Source: 40CM-4-69-5 sp036556905
GTDB taxonomy: Bacteria; Methylomirabilota; Methylomirabilia; Rokubacteriales; CSP1-6
Reading direction: 5' to 3'
Assembly: GCA_036556905.1 (NCBI GenBank)
Contig: DATBIM010000112.1
Coordinates: 5,340-69,339 of the forward strand
Length of the DNA: 64,000 nucleotides
Shown here: positions 8,499 to 17,322 of the stretch, one piece after another
Layout of the letters: every line of letters begins with the position of its first letter
Position numbering within the stretch: position 1 is the first letter of the stretch
The notes under the pieces: model-generated
Told to the model about the DNA's origin: nothing
Databases searched by the model: none
The model's input: the letters and a program-made list of their open reading frames with translations, nothing else
Program-made: the position numbers and the translations under genes

Positions 8499-9543
8499 AA
8501 CCCCAGAAGACCGGTTCCGGGATCAGGCGCACACCGAAACGCTCGGCCACGGCCGCCTGCACCCGGCGGGCGAGGCGCGCGACGTCACGGGCCTTGGCCC
8601 CCTCGTGAGCCACGATGGCCAGCGCGTGGCGCGTAGACAGGCCCACCGGTCCGTCCCGCAGCCCCCGCGTGAAGCCGGCGCGCTCGATGAGCCAGCCAGC
8701 GGCGAGCTTGACGCGGCCGTCGGGCTGGGGCCACTGGGGCATGGCAGGATCGCCGACCAGCGCCTGCACCTTGGCGGCCACGGCCCCCGTCACGATGGGG
8801 TTCGTGAAGAAGGAGCCGCAGGAGCGACCGTTCTCGTCGCCGGGCTCGATCACCATCGACTTGGAGCGCCGGATGGCGAGCACGCTGGCCCGCACGTCGG
8901 CCAGGGACCGAGTGCCCGTGCCGCGGGCGCCGAGGTGGCGCTCGAGCTCGGCATAGCGCACCGTCGGCGCTCCGCCGGGGTGCAGCTGGTACCGGACGGC
9001 CAGCACTACCCAGCGCTCGGGCTGCCCGCTCTTGAAGACGCTGTCGCGGTACGTGAAGCGACAGTCGTGATTGGACAGGGTGACGACCTTGCCGTCGCGG
9101 GTGTCGAGCGCCCGCACGTGAATGAGGCGCTCGCTGACTTCCTGGCCGTAGGCTCCGACGTTCTGGATGGGTGTGGCACCGACCGAGCCGGGGATTCCGC
9201 TGAGGCACTCGAGCCCGGCCCAGCCGCGCTCGACGGCCCGCTCGACCAGCGCGTCCCAGGGCTCGCCGGCCGCCGCCGTCACCAGGACGTGGGGACCGCG
9301 CCGGCGTGTGGTCACGCCGCGCAGACCGATGCGGACGACCAGCGCCTCGACGCCCTCGTCGGCGACGAGCAGGTTCGACCCTCCGCCGATGACGCGCATG
9401 GCCAGGCCGCGACGCCGGGCCCAGGCCAGCGCCGCTCGCACGGCCGCCTCGTCGCGGGCTTCCACGAAATACCGGGCGGGCCCGCCGACCCCCAGCGTGC
9501 AGTACGGCGCCAGCGGCACATGTTCCCGGGGTCGCAGCCTCAC
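8494..9543 (-). CDS. murB: UDP-N-acetylenolpyruvoylglucosamine reductase
   Basis: FAD enzyme of peptidoglycan synthesis that reduces UDP-GlcNAc-enolpyruvate to UDP-MurNAc in the cytoplasm. 349 aa, the long E. coli-type (type I) MurB. FAD-binding motifs GGGSNLLVAD and GIPGSVGATPIQNVGAYGQE are clear; the catalytic Ser lies in GSFFTNP and the proton-donor Glu in IPEPVFWG. The GTG start at 9543 overlaps the stop of the upstream flavoprotein gene (GTGA). It is unusual that murB is not in a cell-division cluster; here it sits between a PNPOx-like gene and aroG. Confidence 0.92.
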   Translation of the reverse strand: MRLRPREHVPLAPYCTLGVGGPARYFVEARDEAAVRAALAWARRRGLAMRVIGGGSNLLVADEGVEALVVRIGLRGVTTRRRGPHVLVTAAAGEPWDALVERAVERGWAGLECLSGIPGSVGATPIQNVGAYGQEVSERLIHVRALDTRDGKVVTLSNHDCRFTYRDSVFKSGQPERWVVLAVRYQLHPGGAPTVRYAELERHLGARGTGTRSLADVRASVLAIRRSKSMVIEPGDENGRSCGSFFTNPIVTGAVAAKVQALVGDPAMPQWPQPDGRVKLAAGWLIERAGFTRGLRDGPVGLSTRHALAIVAHEGAKARDVARLARRVQAAVAERFGVRLIPEPVFWGL

Positions 9544-10142
9544 GGCACCAGCACCTCCTGGCGCCAGCCGGTGGCGGTGCGCGTGTAGAGGTGTCGGGCG
9601 TGGAGGCGGTCGAGGGAGCCGTGCCACACCTCGACGCGAAACGGGACGAGGTACACGCCGCGCAGGAGCGGAGGGCGTGGGACCACGTCCGGCGTGGGGT
9701 GCTCGCGGCGCAGCTGCTCGACTCCGGCCAGAAAAGTCTCGCGTGAGGCTACCCGGCTGCTCTGCGCCTGCACCCGCTCGTAGTAGAGGTCGAGCAATCG
9801 CGACTCGTGGATTTTGTCCCGCCAGTAGCGCTCCACGAGCGCCTCGGGCATGGGGGCCAGGCCGCCGCGGACCCGGTACTGCCGGCGGATCGTCGTCCAC
9901 AGCAGCAGGCACTCGTAACGCCCGCTCCGCAGCGGCTCCCACTTGGGACTCGTCGCGCTGATGAGGAGGCCGAGCCCGTCGGGGCCGATGTCTCGCAGGA
10001 CGAGGGGGCGCACGCCGGGCGCGCCCTGCCGTCCCGAGGTAGCCAGCACACAGACGTCGGTGAGGGGATCGGTCGCCGCGCGGGCGCGTTCGCGCTCGCT
10101 GGTGATCTCGGCGATCGGGTCGGCAGCCACCGGTTCGAGCAT
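9540..10142 (-). CDS. Pyridoxamine 5'-phosphate oxidase family flavoprotein
   Basis: FMN-binding split-barrel protein of 200 aa. The C-terminal pattern W-x-G-x-x-DRLHxRxxYxR...GWRQEVLVP closely matches the dimerisation and substrate region of PdxH, and the N-terminal half has PNPOx blocks (RPLVLRDIG, SPKWEPLRSGRYECLLLW). It could make pyridoxal 5'-phosphate, or be a relative without that activity. ATG 10142 is taken as start. An in-frame GTG at 10130 is an attractive alternative because TATGCT (10143-10138) lies exactly 7 nt before it. It overlaps murB by four bases and is divergent from the sirtuin gene. Confidence 0.75.
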   Translation of the reverse strand: MLEPVAADPIAEITSERERARAATDPLTDVCVLATSGRQGAPGVRPLVLRDIGPDGLGLLISATSPKWEPLRSGRYECLLLWTTIRRQYRVRGGLAPMPEALVERYWRDKIHESRLLDLYYERVQAQSSRVASRETFLAGVEQLRREHPTPDVVPRPPLLRGVYLVPFRVEVWHGSLDRLHARHLYTRTATGWRQEVLVP

Positions 10143-10149
10143 ATACAAT
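10138..10149. promoter_or_regulatory. Divergent -10 region, PNPOx-like gene / sirtuin
   Basis: TACAAT (10144-10149, plus) lies 7 nt before the sirtuin GTG at 10157. On the minus strand TATGCT (10143-10138) lies 7 nt before GTG 10130. The two -10 boxes abut, so initiation in the two directions would compete. No -35 consensus is seen. Confidence 0.5.
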
Positions 10150-10156
10150 CCAGAGC

Positions 10157-10948
10157 GTGACCGACAGCATTGTCCCCGGGGCGGGTGCGGGGTCGGGCGG
10201 GGCCGACGCGGTGATCGCCACGGTGCGCCGCTGGATGTTGGCGGCCCGGCGCATCGTCGCGCTCACCGGCGCCGGCGTCTCCACAGACTCCGGGATCCCG
10301 GACTTCCGCGGTCCCCAGGGCCTCTGGACGAAGAACCCGGAGGCCGAGAAGATGGCGACGTTCCAGCACTACGTGGCGGATCCCGAGGTTCGCAAGCGGG
10401 CCTGGCAGAATCGCCTGGAGTCGCCGGCGTGGGCGGCCGAGCCCAATCCCGGCCACCACGCCCTGGTCGCGCTGGAACGGCGCGGTCAGCTCGACACGCT
10501 CATCACCCAGAATGTCGATGGCCTGCACCAGCGCGCGGGATCCTCGCCCGCGGTGGTCGTCGAGATCCACGGCACCATGCGCTCGGTGGTGTGCCTCGCC
10601 TGCGGCGAGCAGGCGCCGACCGAGCGGGCCCTGGCGCGCGTCCGAGCCGGCGAGGCCGACCCGCCCTGTCGCTCCTGCGGGGGCATCCTCAAGACGGCCA
10701 CCGTCTCGTTCGGTCAGCCCCTCGTCCCCGGGGACCTGGCGCGGGCCCAGGCGGCGGCCCGGCGCTGCGACCTGATGCTGGCGGTGGGCACGAAGCTGTC
10801 GGTCTGGCCCATCGCCGGCGTCGTGCCGGTGGCCAAGGAGAGCGGGGCCCGCGTGGTGATCGTGAACGCGGAGCCCACCGAGATGGATCAGCTTGCCGAT
10901 GCGGTGCTGACCGGCTCGATCAGCGAGGTGCTGCCCCGCCTGATCTAA
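10157..10948 (+). CDS. NAD-dependent protein deacylase, sirtuin family
   Basis: Sir2-family enzyme of 263 aa that removes acyl groups from lysine using NAD. Visible motifs are GAGVSTDSGIPDFRG (NAD-binding, 38-52), TQNVDGLH (117-124), catalytic His138 in EIHGTM, and the structural zinc set Cys146, Cys149, Cys171 and Cys174. After the zinc module it reads GGILKTATVSFGQ. The start is GTG 10157 behind a leaderless promoter. About 15 residues precede the catalytic core. Substrates unknown. The solute-binding protein downstream has its own ribosome site, so it may be expressed separately. Confidence 0.92.
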   Translation: MTDSIVPGAGAGSGGADAVIATVRRWMLAARRIVALTGAGVSTDSGIPDFRGPQGLWTKNPEAEKMATFQHYVADPEVRKRAWQNRLESPAWAAEPNPGHHALVALERRGQLDTLITQNVDGLHQRAGSSPAVVVEIHGTMRSVVCLACGEQAPTERALARVRAGEADPPCRSCGGILKTATVSFGQPLVPGDLARAQAAARRCDLMLAVGTKLSVWPIAGVVPVAKESGARVVIVNAEPTEMDQLADAVLTGSISEVLPRLI

Positions 10949-10975
10949 GGACCGCGCCCTGCCTGGAGGTGGCGT

Positions 10976-11971
10976 ATGCGCGTCCGTTCCGGCCTCCTGC
11001 TCGCCTCAGTCCTGGGATTCGCCGTGCCTCTCATCGCTCCCACCGCCGGTGCTCAGCCTGCGGAGAAGGTGTATCGAGTAGGGCTCCTCGGGCCGAGCAG
11101 CGCTTCGGCAGCCCAGCATCTCCTCCAGCCCTTCCGGCAAGGACTCCACGACCTGGGCTGGGTCGAGGGCCGAAACATCGTCATCGAGTATCGCTGGGCG
11201 GAGGGGAGAGTGGAACGGCTCACCGACCTGGCGAGAGAACTCGCCCGGCTCAATGTCGACGTCATCGTGAGTCCGGGCATGCCGGGGCCGCTGGCGGCCA
11301 AGCATGTCACGCCGACGACCCCAATCGTGATGGTCGCCACCGATGATCCGGTGGCGAGTGGGCTCGCGACCAGCCTGGCTCGTCCGGGCGGGAACGTTAC
11401 GGGTCTGAGTCTCATGGCCCCTGAATTGGCCGGCAAGCAGCTTCAGCTCCTCAAACAAGTGGTGCCAAGGCTGGTGCGCGTCGGCATTCTCTGGAATCCG
11501 CACAGCCTCTATCCCCGGCTCGTGGTCAGGCAAGCTCGGATGGTGGCCACCGCCATGGGGATCGAGCTGGTAAGTCTCGAGGTGCGAGGGCCCGAGGATT
11601 TCGAGCGGGCCTTCGAAGCCGCCCTGCTGAAACCGGTTGGCGCTCTCATCACGGTCGAAGACCCTCTGACCGTGAGGCGCCGAGCGTGGATCCTAGACTT
11701 CGCGGCTCGGAGCCGGCTCCCGGCCATCTACGGATTCCGGGAGTTTGTGGACGCCGGTGGGCTCATGATGTACGGGGCCGACCTGCCGGTGCTGTTCCGG
11801 CGCTCGGCCGCCTACGTTGACCAGATTCTGAAGGGCGTGAATCCCGCCAACCTCCCGATCGAGCAGCCCACCAAGTTCGAGCTGGTGGTCAATCTCAAGA
11901 CCGCGAAGGCTCTCGGACTCACCATCCCGCCGTCGCTGCTGCGGCAGGCGGCCCAGCTGATCGAGGAGTGA
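10976..11971 (+). CDS. ABC transporter substrate-binding protein (ABC_sub_bind family), orphan
   Basis: Exported solute-binding protein of 331 aa related to the TrpX-like ABC_sub_bind family (PF04392). A signal peptide covers residues 1-26 (cleavage likely after AGA before QPAEKVYRVG). Typical blocks are LGWVEGRNIVIEYRWAEG, LARPGGNVTGLS, SRLPAIYGFREFVDAGGLMMYG and the C-terminal TAKALGLTIPPSLL. A good GGAGGTGG precedes the ATG at 10976. No permease or ATPase gene lies nearby, so it must work with a remote transporter or serve as a sensor. Ligand unknown; family members bind amino acids and other small compounds. Confidence 0.85.
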   Translation: MRVRSGLLLASVLGFAVPLIAPTAGAQPAEKVYRVGLLGPSSASAAQHLLQPFRQGLHDLGWVEGRNIVIEYRWAEGRVERLTDLARELARLNVDVIVSPGMPGPLAAKHVTPTTPIVMVATDDPVASGLATSLARPGGNVTGLSLMAPELAGKQLQLLKQVVPRLVRVGILWNPHSLYPRLVVRQARMVATAMGIELVSLEVRGPEDFERAFEAALLKPVGALITVEDPLTVRRRAWILDFAARSRLPAIYGFREFVDAGGLMMYGADLPVLFRRSAAYVDQILKGVNPANLPIEQPTKFELVVNLKTAKALGLTIPPSLLRQAAQLIEE

Positions 11972-11974
11972 ACC

Positions 11975-12094
11975 GGCGCGCCCCCTCCAGACCTATTTCC
12001 AGCCTGGAGGGGACACGCGGCGCGCCCCCTCCAGACCTGTTTCTAGCCTGGAGGGGGCAAGAGACTCGCCCCCTCCAGACCTCCCCCATTCACG
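11975..12094. repeat. Hairpin repeat array between convergent genes (copy 1)
   Basis: Two 44-bp direct repeats (from 11975 and 12019) and a third half unit. Each carries an inverted repeat: CCCCTCCAG 11982-11990 with CTGGAGGGG 12004-12012, and an 11-bp pair 12024-12034 with 12048-12058. The latter right arm can pair instead with 12068-12078 (loop 9 nt). The segment 12068-12094 is identical over 27 bp to the reverse complement of 30851-30877. It lies between two convergent stops, so a bidirectional terminator role is likely. Confidence 0.75.
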
Positions 12095-12125
12095 CGGGGT
12101 GCGACAACAGTAGCTGTCTCACCCG

Positions 12126-12800
12126 CTACCCGACGTGCTGGCGCAGGAACTCGATCGTGCGCTGGCGGGCCAGCTTGGCGCTGGGCTCGTGATAGCTGGC
12201 CCGCTGCTCGCAGCTGAAGCCGTGGCCGGCGGTGGGATAGATGTGCATGGGCACCTTGGGCTGGGCGGCCTTGATCTTCTCCCAGTGCTCCTTGGGGATC
12301 GAAGCGTCGGTCTCGCCGAAGTGCAGCAGGACCGGGCAGCGCGGCCGCTCGCTGGCGAAGTCGGCCACGGCGCCGCCGTAGTAGCCGACCGCGGCGCTGA
12401 ATCCGTCGATGCGGGTGGCCGACAGCCAGGCGATCGAGCCGCCCATGCAGTAGCCGATCACCGCGAGCTTGAGCTTGTCCTTCTGCAGGGCCTGGACGGC
12501 GGCGCGGACGTCCATGATCATGGTGTCCCAGCCGATCTTGCCGCGGATCTCACGACCCCGAACGATGTCCGCCTGCTCGTAGCCGAGCTGGATGTTGGGC
12601 TCCACGCGATCGAAGAGCGCGGGGGCCAGCGCCACGTAGCCGTCGGCGGCGTAGCCGTCGCACACGCCCCGGATGTGTGAGTTCACGCCGAAGATCTCCT
12701 GGATGATAACGATGCCGCCGCGGGGCTGACCCGCGGGGTTCGCGCGGTAGCCACCGAGCTTGTGGCCGTCTTCCGCCTGCAGCGTCACGTTCTGACCCAT
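12126..12800 (-). CDS. Dienelactone hydrolase family protein
   Basis: Alpha/beta hydrolase of 224 aa, standard dienelactone hydrolase (carboxymethylenebutenolidase) length. The Cys nucleophile is Cys118 in GYCMGGS, with Asp165 (GETDASIP) and His193 (AGHGFSC) completing the triad; Glu35 in QEIFG matches the residue that masks the nucleophile in classical DLH. It would hydrolyse a lactone or small ester in the cytoplasm. AGGAG lies about 7 nt before the ATG. It is 67 nt behind the enolase-superfamily gene in the same direction, so it may be the last gene of that operon, where lactone opening would fit acid-sugar breakdown. Confidence 0.85.
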   Translation of the reverse strand: MGQNVTLQAEDGHKLGGYRANPAGQPRGGIVIIQEIFGVNSHIRGVCDGYAADGYVALAPALFDRVEPNIQLGYEQADIVRGREIRGKIGWDTMIMDVRAAVQALQKDKLKLAVIGYCMGGSIAWLSATRIDGFSAAVGYYGGAVADFASERPRCPVLLHFGETDASIPKEHWEKIKAAQPKVPMHIYPTAGHGFSCEQRASYHEPSAKLARQRTIEFLRQHVG

Positions 12801-12867
12801 TCGTGCTCTCCTTTCGTGGCGTGTGTCGTGATCGCCGGGCGGTCGCTCGCCGCCGCGGCTGTTCCCC

Positions 12868-13977
12868 TCAGCTCAGCACGGCGGTCCGGTGGCGCTCGAT
12901 CAGGTCGAAGTCGATGCGGGCGCCCAGGCCGGGGCCGTCGGGAGCCCGCACGAGCCCGCGCCGGTCCACCTCGATGTCCTCGGCCAGGCCGTACTTCTGG
13001 GCCCCGGCCGGCAGGAGCACCTCGAAGAACTCGCAGTTGCGGATGGCCATGGTCACGTGGAGGTTGGCCACGTTGTTCAGGGAGTTGCCGCCGTGGTGGA
13101 TCTCGAAGTTCATGTGGAAGGCTTCGGCCAGGTGCGCGGTCTTCACCAGCGCCGTGATGCCACCCTTCACGGCCACGTCGCCGCGCAGGTAGTCGGTGGC
13201 CTGCTGCACGAGCCAGGGCGCGTAGGCGGTGAGGCCGCCCGGCGCGTATTCGGTGGCCAGGATCGGGATGGCCAGGTGCTGCTTCAGCTTCACGTAGTTC
13301 AGGATGTCGTCGTCGGCCAGCGGGTCTTCGTACCAGTGAAAGCCCAGCGCCTCGACGGCGCGGCCCACCCGCAGGGCCTCCGGGTACTGGTAGGCCCAGG
13401 TGGAGTCGAGCATCAGCGTGTAGCCGTCCCCCACGGCCCGCCGGACGGCCTGGCAGACCTCGATGTCGACGGCGGGATCGGTCGGGGGATGGATCTTGTA
13501 GGCGGTCCAGCCCTCGGCTTTAAAGCGGGCGGCCTCGGCCGCGTACTCCTGGGCGGTGGCCAGCACGGCGCTGCTGGCGTAGGCCGGGATCGTCTCGCGG
13601 TACGAGCCGAGCAGGCGATGGATGGGGAGCCCGGCGATCTTGGCGCCGAGGTCCCACAGCGCGACGTCCACCGCGCCGATGGCCCGGATGGTCGTGGCGC
13701 GATTGCGCTGCCACAACGCCTGCCAGAGCCGCTCGCGGTCCAGTGGGTCCTGGCCCACGACGACGGGCTTGAGGTAGCGGATCAGGGAGGCCGCGTCGAG
13801 ATCGGCGCCCCGCATGGCCGAGCCCAGGAAGGCGTGGCCTTCGGCTCCGCCGTCGGTGCGCACCCGTACCAGGCCGAGCTGGCTGCGGCCCCCGAAGCGG
13901 CCGGTGTGACGGCCGTATTGCGTGGGAGGGATGCCCTCCCACGCAAACAGCGTGACGTCGAGATCGGTGATCTTCAG
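12868..13977 (-). CDS. Enolase-superfamily acid-sugar dehydratase-like protein (MR subgroup), CTG start
   Basis: 369-aa member of the mandelate racemase subgroup. Catalytic features from the CTG start: K161-x-H163 (YKIHPP), metal ligands Asp191 (LDSTW), Glu217 (YEDPL) and Glu243 (ATEYA), and the His/Asp dyad His294 (EIHHGG) with Asp267. These enzymes abstract a proton alpha to a carboxylate and usually dehydrate acid sugars or racemise. Relatives begin M-K-I-T-D-L; here the equivalent codon is CTG, two bases after the stop of the solute-binding protein gene, and no ATG, GTG or TTG lies in frame nearby. An AAGG in the preceding gene may serve as ribosome site. Substrate unknown; the transporter and dehydrogenases in the operon point to an acid sugar. 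Confidence 0.8.
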   Translation of the reverse strand: MKITDLDVTLFAWEGIPPTQYGRHTGRFGGRSQLGLVRVRTDGGAEGHAFLGSAMRGADLDAASLIRYLKPVVVGQDPLDRERLWQALWQRNRATTIRAIGAVDVALWDLGAKIAGLPIHRLLGSYRETIPAYASSAVLATAQEYAAEAARFKAEGWTAYKIHPPTDPAVDIEVCQAVRRAVGDGYTLMLDSTWAYQYPEALRVGRAVEALGFHWYEDPLADDDILNYVKLKQHLAIPILATEYAPGGLTAYAPWLVQQATDYLRGDVAVKGGITALVKTAHLAEAFHMNFEIHHGGNSLNNVANLHVTMAIRNCEFFEVLLPAGAQKYGLAEDIEVDRRGLVRAPDGPGLGARIDFDLIERHRTAVLS

Positions 13978-13979
13978 AG

Positions 13980-15446
13980 CTACTTGGCCTTGGCCGCCCA
14001 GTCCGGGTGGTATTCGATTCCCACCGTCTTCATCTCGTGCATCTTTTCGCCCCAGAGTCCCCGCTGCTTGTCGCGGCCGCGGCGGTCGGTGATCTTGTCC
14101 CACTCGACCACGGCGCTGTCGAGCGCCTCCCTGGGTGACTTGCGCTTGGCCAGCGCCTCGGTGATCTCGAAGGACAGCTTGCGCGTGTACTCGTTGGCCC
14201 CGGGCAGGATCGGATCGGGTACCACGTGCGGGAAACTGATCTCGATGGCCTTGAGGTACTCGTCGGCCCCAGGGAAGGACTTCTTGAACTTATCCGAGCG
14301 CAGGTGCGAGATGCGCCAGGGGTCCATGATCGTCTTGGGGTCCATGACGATCTTGAGCGACTGCTCCGGGTTGGACAGCATCTCCAGCACCTTCAGCGTC
14401 GCTTCCTTCTTCTGCGAGTAGATGGACACGCCCATCGCGCGGCCCGGCGTCAGCGACGGCCGATGGACGATCTTGCCGTCGATCTCGGCGCCGGGGACGA
14501 TGCCGAAGCCAGCCTTGCCGATGATGAGCGACTCTGCCTTGTTGCCGACCCGCTTGCCCGTGCTCGTCCACGAGTAGAGCATCGGCACCTCGCCCTTGAT
14601 CAGCATGGTCTTGGGCTCCTCCGACTCGAAGAGGAGCACGCCGGGCGGGTAGTACGGCATGGTCTTGACCATTTCTTCGAGCGCGCGGAGGCCGGCGGCC
14701 TGATTGATGAGCGGCTTCATGTTGGCGTCGAAGTACATGCCGCCGTACGAGAAGAAGCGCGCTCGCCACCAGTGGTACGAGAAACCGCTGGCGCTAGGCT
14801 TGTAGGAGGCGCCGGCGCCGAAGAGCTTCTGGTCGGAGCCGTCCCAACCCCAGCCGTGGAAGAACTGAGCCATGTCGTCCCACTGCTTCCAGGTCTTGGG
14901 CGCGGCCAGCTCGTACCCGTACTTGGCCTTGAACTTCGACTTGTTCTCGGGCCGCTCGAAGGCCACCTTGTTCCAGAACATGATGTGGATGTCGCCGTCG
15001 TAGGGAATGCTGACGAGCTTGGCATTGTGGCGCAGCATCAGCTTCTTGTAGACGTCGGGGATGTCGTCGAGGACGAAATCGAGCTTCAGCTTCTGGATCC
15101 ACGGCTCCAGGGGCTCGAGGTGACGGCCGTAGTCCGGCATGCTCGAAGGCAGGAACATAATTAGGTCCCACGGGCTCTTGCCGCTGTTGAACTCGAGCAG
15201 GGTCTTGGCCACGAAGGGGTCGAGCGGGATGACCTCGGTCTCGATCTTGATGCCGAGCTTGTCGTAGATGTCCTGTTCCACGAGGCTCAGCGAGTACTTG
15301 ACGTACTCGGCGTTGACGATGGCCCGGATGGTGGTGCCCTCGTAGGGCTTCTTGGCCTGCGCGGGGGCTTCACGGATCGCGAAGGCGGCGAGCGCGACAA
15401 GGCCGCCGAGGACGAGAGCGAGGACAGGACGCACGAGCCGCTTCAT
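13980..15446 (-). CDS. Sugar-type ABC transporter substrate-binding protein
   Basis: Exported solute-binding protein of 488 aa (family 1, MalE/UgpB-like but longer). Signal peptide 1-31 with a hydrophobic core LVLGGLVALAAFAI and likely cleavage after AQA. Blocks VSIPYDGDIHIMFWNK, TWKQWDDMAQFF and KGEVPMLYSW are typical of carbohydrate or polyol binders. AGGAGG lies 5 nt before the ATG. It sits directly behind the two permease genes (16-nt gap) and immediately before the dehydratase gene, so the imported substrate probably feeds the enzymes of this operon. Ligand not predictable by eye. Confidence 0.85.
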   Translation of the reverse strand: MKRLVRPVLALVLGGLVALAAFAIREAPAQAKKPYEGTTIRAIVNAEYVKYSLSLVEQDIYDKLGIKIETEVIPLDPFVAKTLLEFNSGKSPWDLIMFLPSSMPDYGRHLEPLEPWIQKLKLDFVLDDIPDVYKKLMLRHNAKLVSIPYDGDIHIMFWNKVAFERPENKSKFKAKYGYELAAPKTWKQWDDMAQFFHGWGWDGSDQKLFGAGASYKPSASGFSYHWWRARFFSYGGMYFDANMKPLINQAAGLRALEEMVKTMPYYPPGVLLFESEEPKTMLIKGEVPMLYSWTSTGKRVGNKAESLIIGKAGFGIVPGAEIDGKIVHRPSLTPGRAMGVSIYSQKKEATLKVLEMLSNPEQSLKIVMDPKTIMDPWRISHLRSDKFKKSFPGADEYLKAIEISFPHVVPDPILPGANEYTRKLSFEITEALAKRKSPREALDSAVVEWDKITDRRGRDKQRGLWGEKMHEMKTVGIEYHPDWAAKAK

Positions 15447-15462
15447 GGGATCCTCCTGAGCC

Positions 15463-16347
15463 TCAACCCTTGGTGCCGCCCAGGGCCAGGCCCTTTACGA
15501 GGTAGCGCTGCAGAAGGAACGCGACGAGGAAAGCAGGCAGGACCCCCAGGACGACGGAGGCCGAGGCCTCGCCGTAGAAGGTGTCTGTCCCGCCGCTGGT
15601 GAACGTGGTCACCAGCACCATCATGGTCTTGGTCTCGATGCCGGTGAGGACGACGGCAAAAAGGAACTCGTTCCAGGTGGCGATGAACGAAAAGAGGGCG
15701 ACCACCGCCATGCCCGGCGCGATAATCGGCATCACCACGCTGACGAGCGCGCGCAGCCGCGAGCAGCCGTCGATGAGCGCGGCCTCCTCGATCTCCACCG
15801 GGAAGTCGCGCAGGAACCCGACCAGCAGCCAGACGGCGAAGGGGATATAGACGACCGTGTAGACGATCACCAGGCCCAGGTAGGAGTTCGTGAGCCCCAG
15901 GGCCTTGTACATGATGTACAGGGGGATGATCAGCGCGATGGCCGGCAGCATGCGGAGCACCAGGAGCAGCACGCTCAGGAAGCCGCCGCCGAACCGCCAG
16001 CGGGCGATACTGTAGGCGGTGGGCAGGCTCACGGCCAGGGCGGCAAACATGCTGACCGTCGAGATGAGCAGGCTGTTGAGGAAGTAGCGGAGCCCGTTGG
16101 AGTGCGTGAAGAGCCGCGTGTAATGCGCCAGCGACGGCTCAGCGGGGATCCAGACCGGCGGGTGGGCGAAGAAGTCCTCGTTGCCTTTGAGTGAGGTGGT
16201 GACGATCCAGAAGAAGGGGCCGAGGAAGAATATCAGGGCGGCGGCCAGCCCGAGATACGTGAGGCCCTGGGCCAGCCAGCCCTGCACGCGATAACGGCTC
16301 ATTCGTCGCGACGACACACTGGCTCGCTCGGCGGCAAGCACGCTCAC
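15463..16347 (-). CDS. Carbohydrate ABC transporter permease, MalG/UgpE type
   Basis: Inner-membrane permease of 294 aa with six predicted helices. The EAA loop EIEEAALIDGCSRLRALVSV, which docks the ATPase, is intact. The first helix LTYLGLAAALIFFLGPFFWIV followed by TSLKGNEDFF is standard for MalG-type subunits. The GTG at 16347 overlaps the stop of the MalF-type gene (GTGA); ATG 16302 (MSRYRVQ) is a possible shorter start. It would pair with the MalF-type subunit. No ATP-binding protein is encoded in the operon, so a shared MsmK/UgpC-like ATPase elsewhere in the genome must energise it. Confidence 0.88.
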   Translation of the reverse strand: MSVLAAERASVSSRRMSRYRVQGWLAQGLTYLGLAAALIFFLGPFFWIVTTSLKGNEDFFAHPPVWIPAEPSLAHYTRLFTHSNGLRYFLNSLLISTVSMFAALAVSLPTAYSIARWRFGGGFLSVLLLVLRMLPAIALIIPLYIMYKALGLTNSYLGLVIVYTVVYIPFAVWLLVGFLRDFPVEIEEAALIDGCSRLRALVSVVMPIIAPGMAVVALFSFIATWNEFLFAVVLTGIETKTMMVLVTTFTSGGTDTFYGEASASVVLGVLPAFLVAFLLQRYLVKGLALGGTKG

Positions 16348-17252
16348 GCGGCGGCCCTCGCTTCGCGGCGACGCTGGACCAGCATAAAGACGAGCGTGAG
16401 AACGAGCACACCGATGACGATCAGATACGACAGCGCGGAGGCATAGCTCATCCGGAAATCGTTGAAACCGACGAGGTAGGTGTTGAAGGCGACGGTCTCG
16501 GTCGCCCCTCCGGGCCCACCGAAGGTGAGGATGAAGATCAGCCCGAAGAGCTTGGTGAGGTCGATCATCCGGATCATCACACCAACGGCCATCGTGAACT
16601 TGAGCAACGGGAGGGTGATGTACCAGAAGCTCTGCCACGGCGTCGCCCCGTCGGCCTTGGCCGCCTGGTAGAGCTCCTGGGGGATGGACTGCAGCCCGGC
16701 CAGCAGCACCAGCATCATGAACGGTGTGTTGTGCCAGACCTCGACCAAGACCACCGCGATCACCGAGATCAGCGGCGTCGCGAACCAGTCGAAATAGACG
16801 TCGATGAGGCCGAGCTGCAGGCCCAGGTTGTTGATGGCCCCGTACTTGACGCCGAACATCATTCGCCAGGCCATGGCCGCCATGACCGGGGAGACCATGG
16901 GCGGGATGGCCAACAGCGCGGTCATGATCGGGCGGGCCCGGATGGGGCGGTTGAGCATCAGGGCGATCCCGAGCCCGAGCAACAGCTCGAGCGTCAGGGA
17001 CGGCACGATGATGACCGCGGTGTTCCACACGGATCCCCAGAACCGCCCATCCCGGAAGAGCGCCTCGGTGTAGTTGCTCAACCCGACGAACTCATAATCG
17101 GGCCCCACTGCCAGGTCGAAGTTCTGGAGCGACAGATAGAACGCATAGGCCAGCGGGAATACGATGACCAGCGCGATGAGGAACAGGGAAGGGGAGGCAA
17201 ACGCATACGGCTCCCACTGCTTGCGCTTCAGAGCGATCGCGGAGCGGAACAT
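16344..17252 (-). CDS. Carbohydrate ABC transporter permease, MalF/UgpA type
   Basis: Membrane permease of 302 aa with six helices, starting SPSLFLIALVIVFPLAYAFYLS. The EAA loop reads ELYQAAKADGATPWQSFWYI, followed by a canonical FGLIFILTFGGPGGATET block. The ATG at 17252 (MFRSAIA) is preferred to the in-frame ATG 17273 because GGGGAGGG lies just before it. Stop and next start overlap by four bases. It forms the import channel with the downstream MalG-type protein. The 70 nt between this start and the upstream isomerase gene show no promoter that I recognise, so the genes are probably co-transcribed. Confidence 0.88.
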   Translation of the reverse strand: MFRSAIALKRKQWEPYAFASPSLFLIALVIVFPLAYAFYLSLQNFDLAVGPDYEFVGLSNYTEALFRDGRFWGSVWNTAVIIVPSLTLELLLGLGIALMLNRPIRARPIMTALLAIPPMVSPVMAAMAWRMMFGVKYGAINNLGLQLGLIDVYFDWFATPLISVIAVVLVEVWHNTPFMMLVLLAGLQSIPQELYQAAKADGATPWQSFWYITLPLLKFTMAVGVMIRMIDLTKLFGLIFILTFGGPGGATETVAFNTYLVGFNDFRMSYASALSYLIVIGVLVLTLVFMLVQRRREARAAA

Positions 17253-17322
17253 CCGGCCCTCCCCTCGGCCCATCCCTGGCGGCCGGGACCCGCGCAGAAT
17301 CTGCGCGACCCCCGCAGCCTTG

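Noticed and set aside
8494..10284. Possible PNPOx-MurB fusion read in one frame
   Set aside because: The frame upstream of 9543 is a shifted reading of the PNPOx-like gene. The real PNPOx frame ends at 9540 and MurB has its own overlapping GTG start.
11975..12094. Insertion-sequence ends
   Set aside because: No transposase frame lies between or beside the inverted repeats, and they are intergenic hairpins rather than flanking termini.
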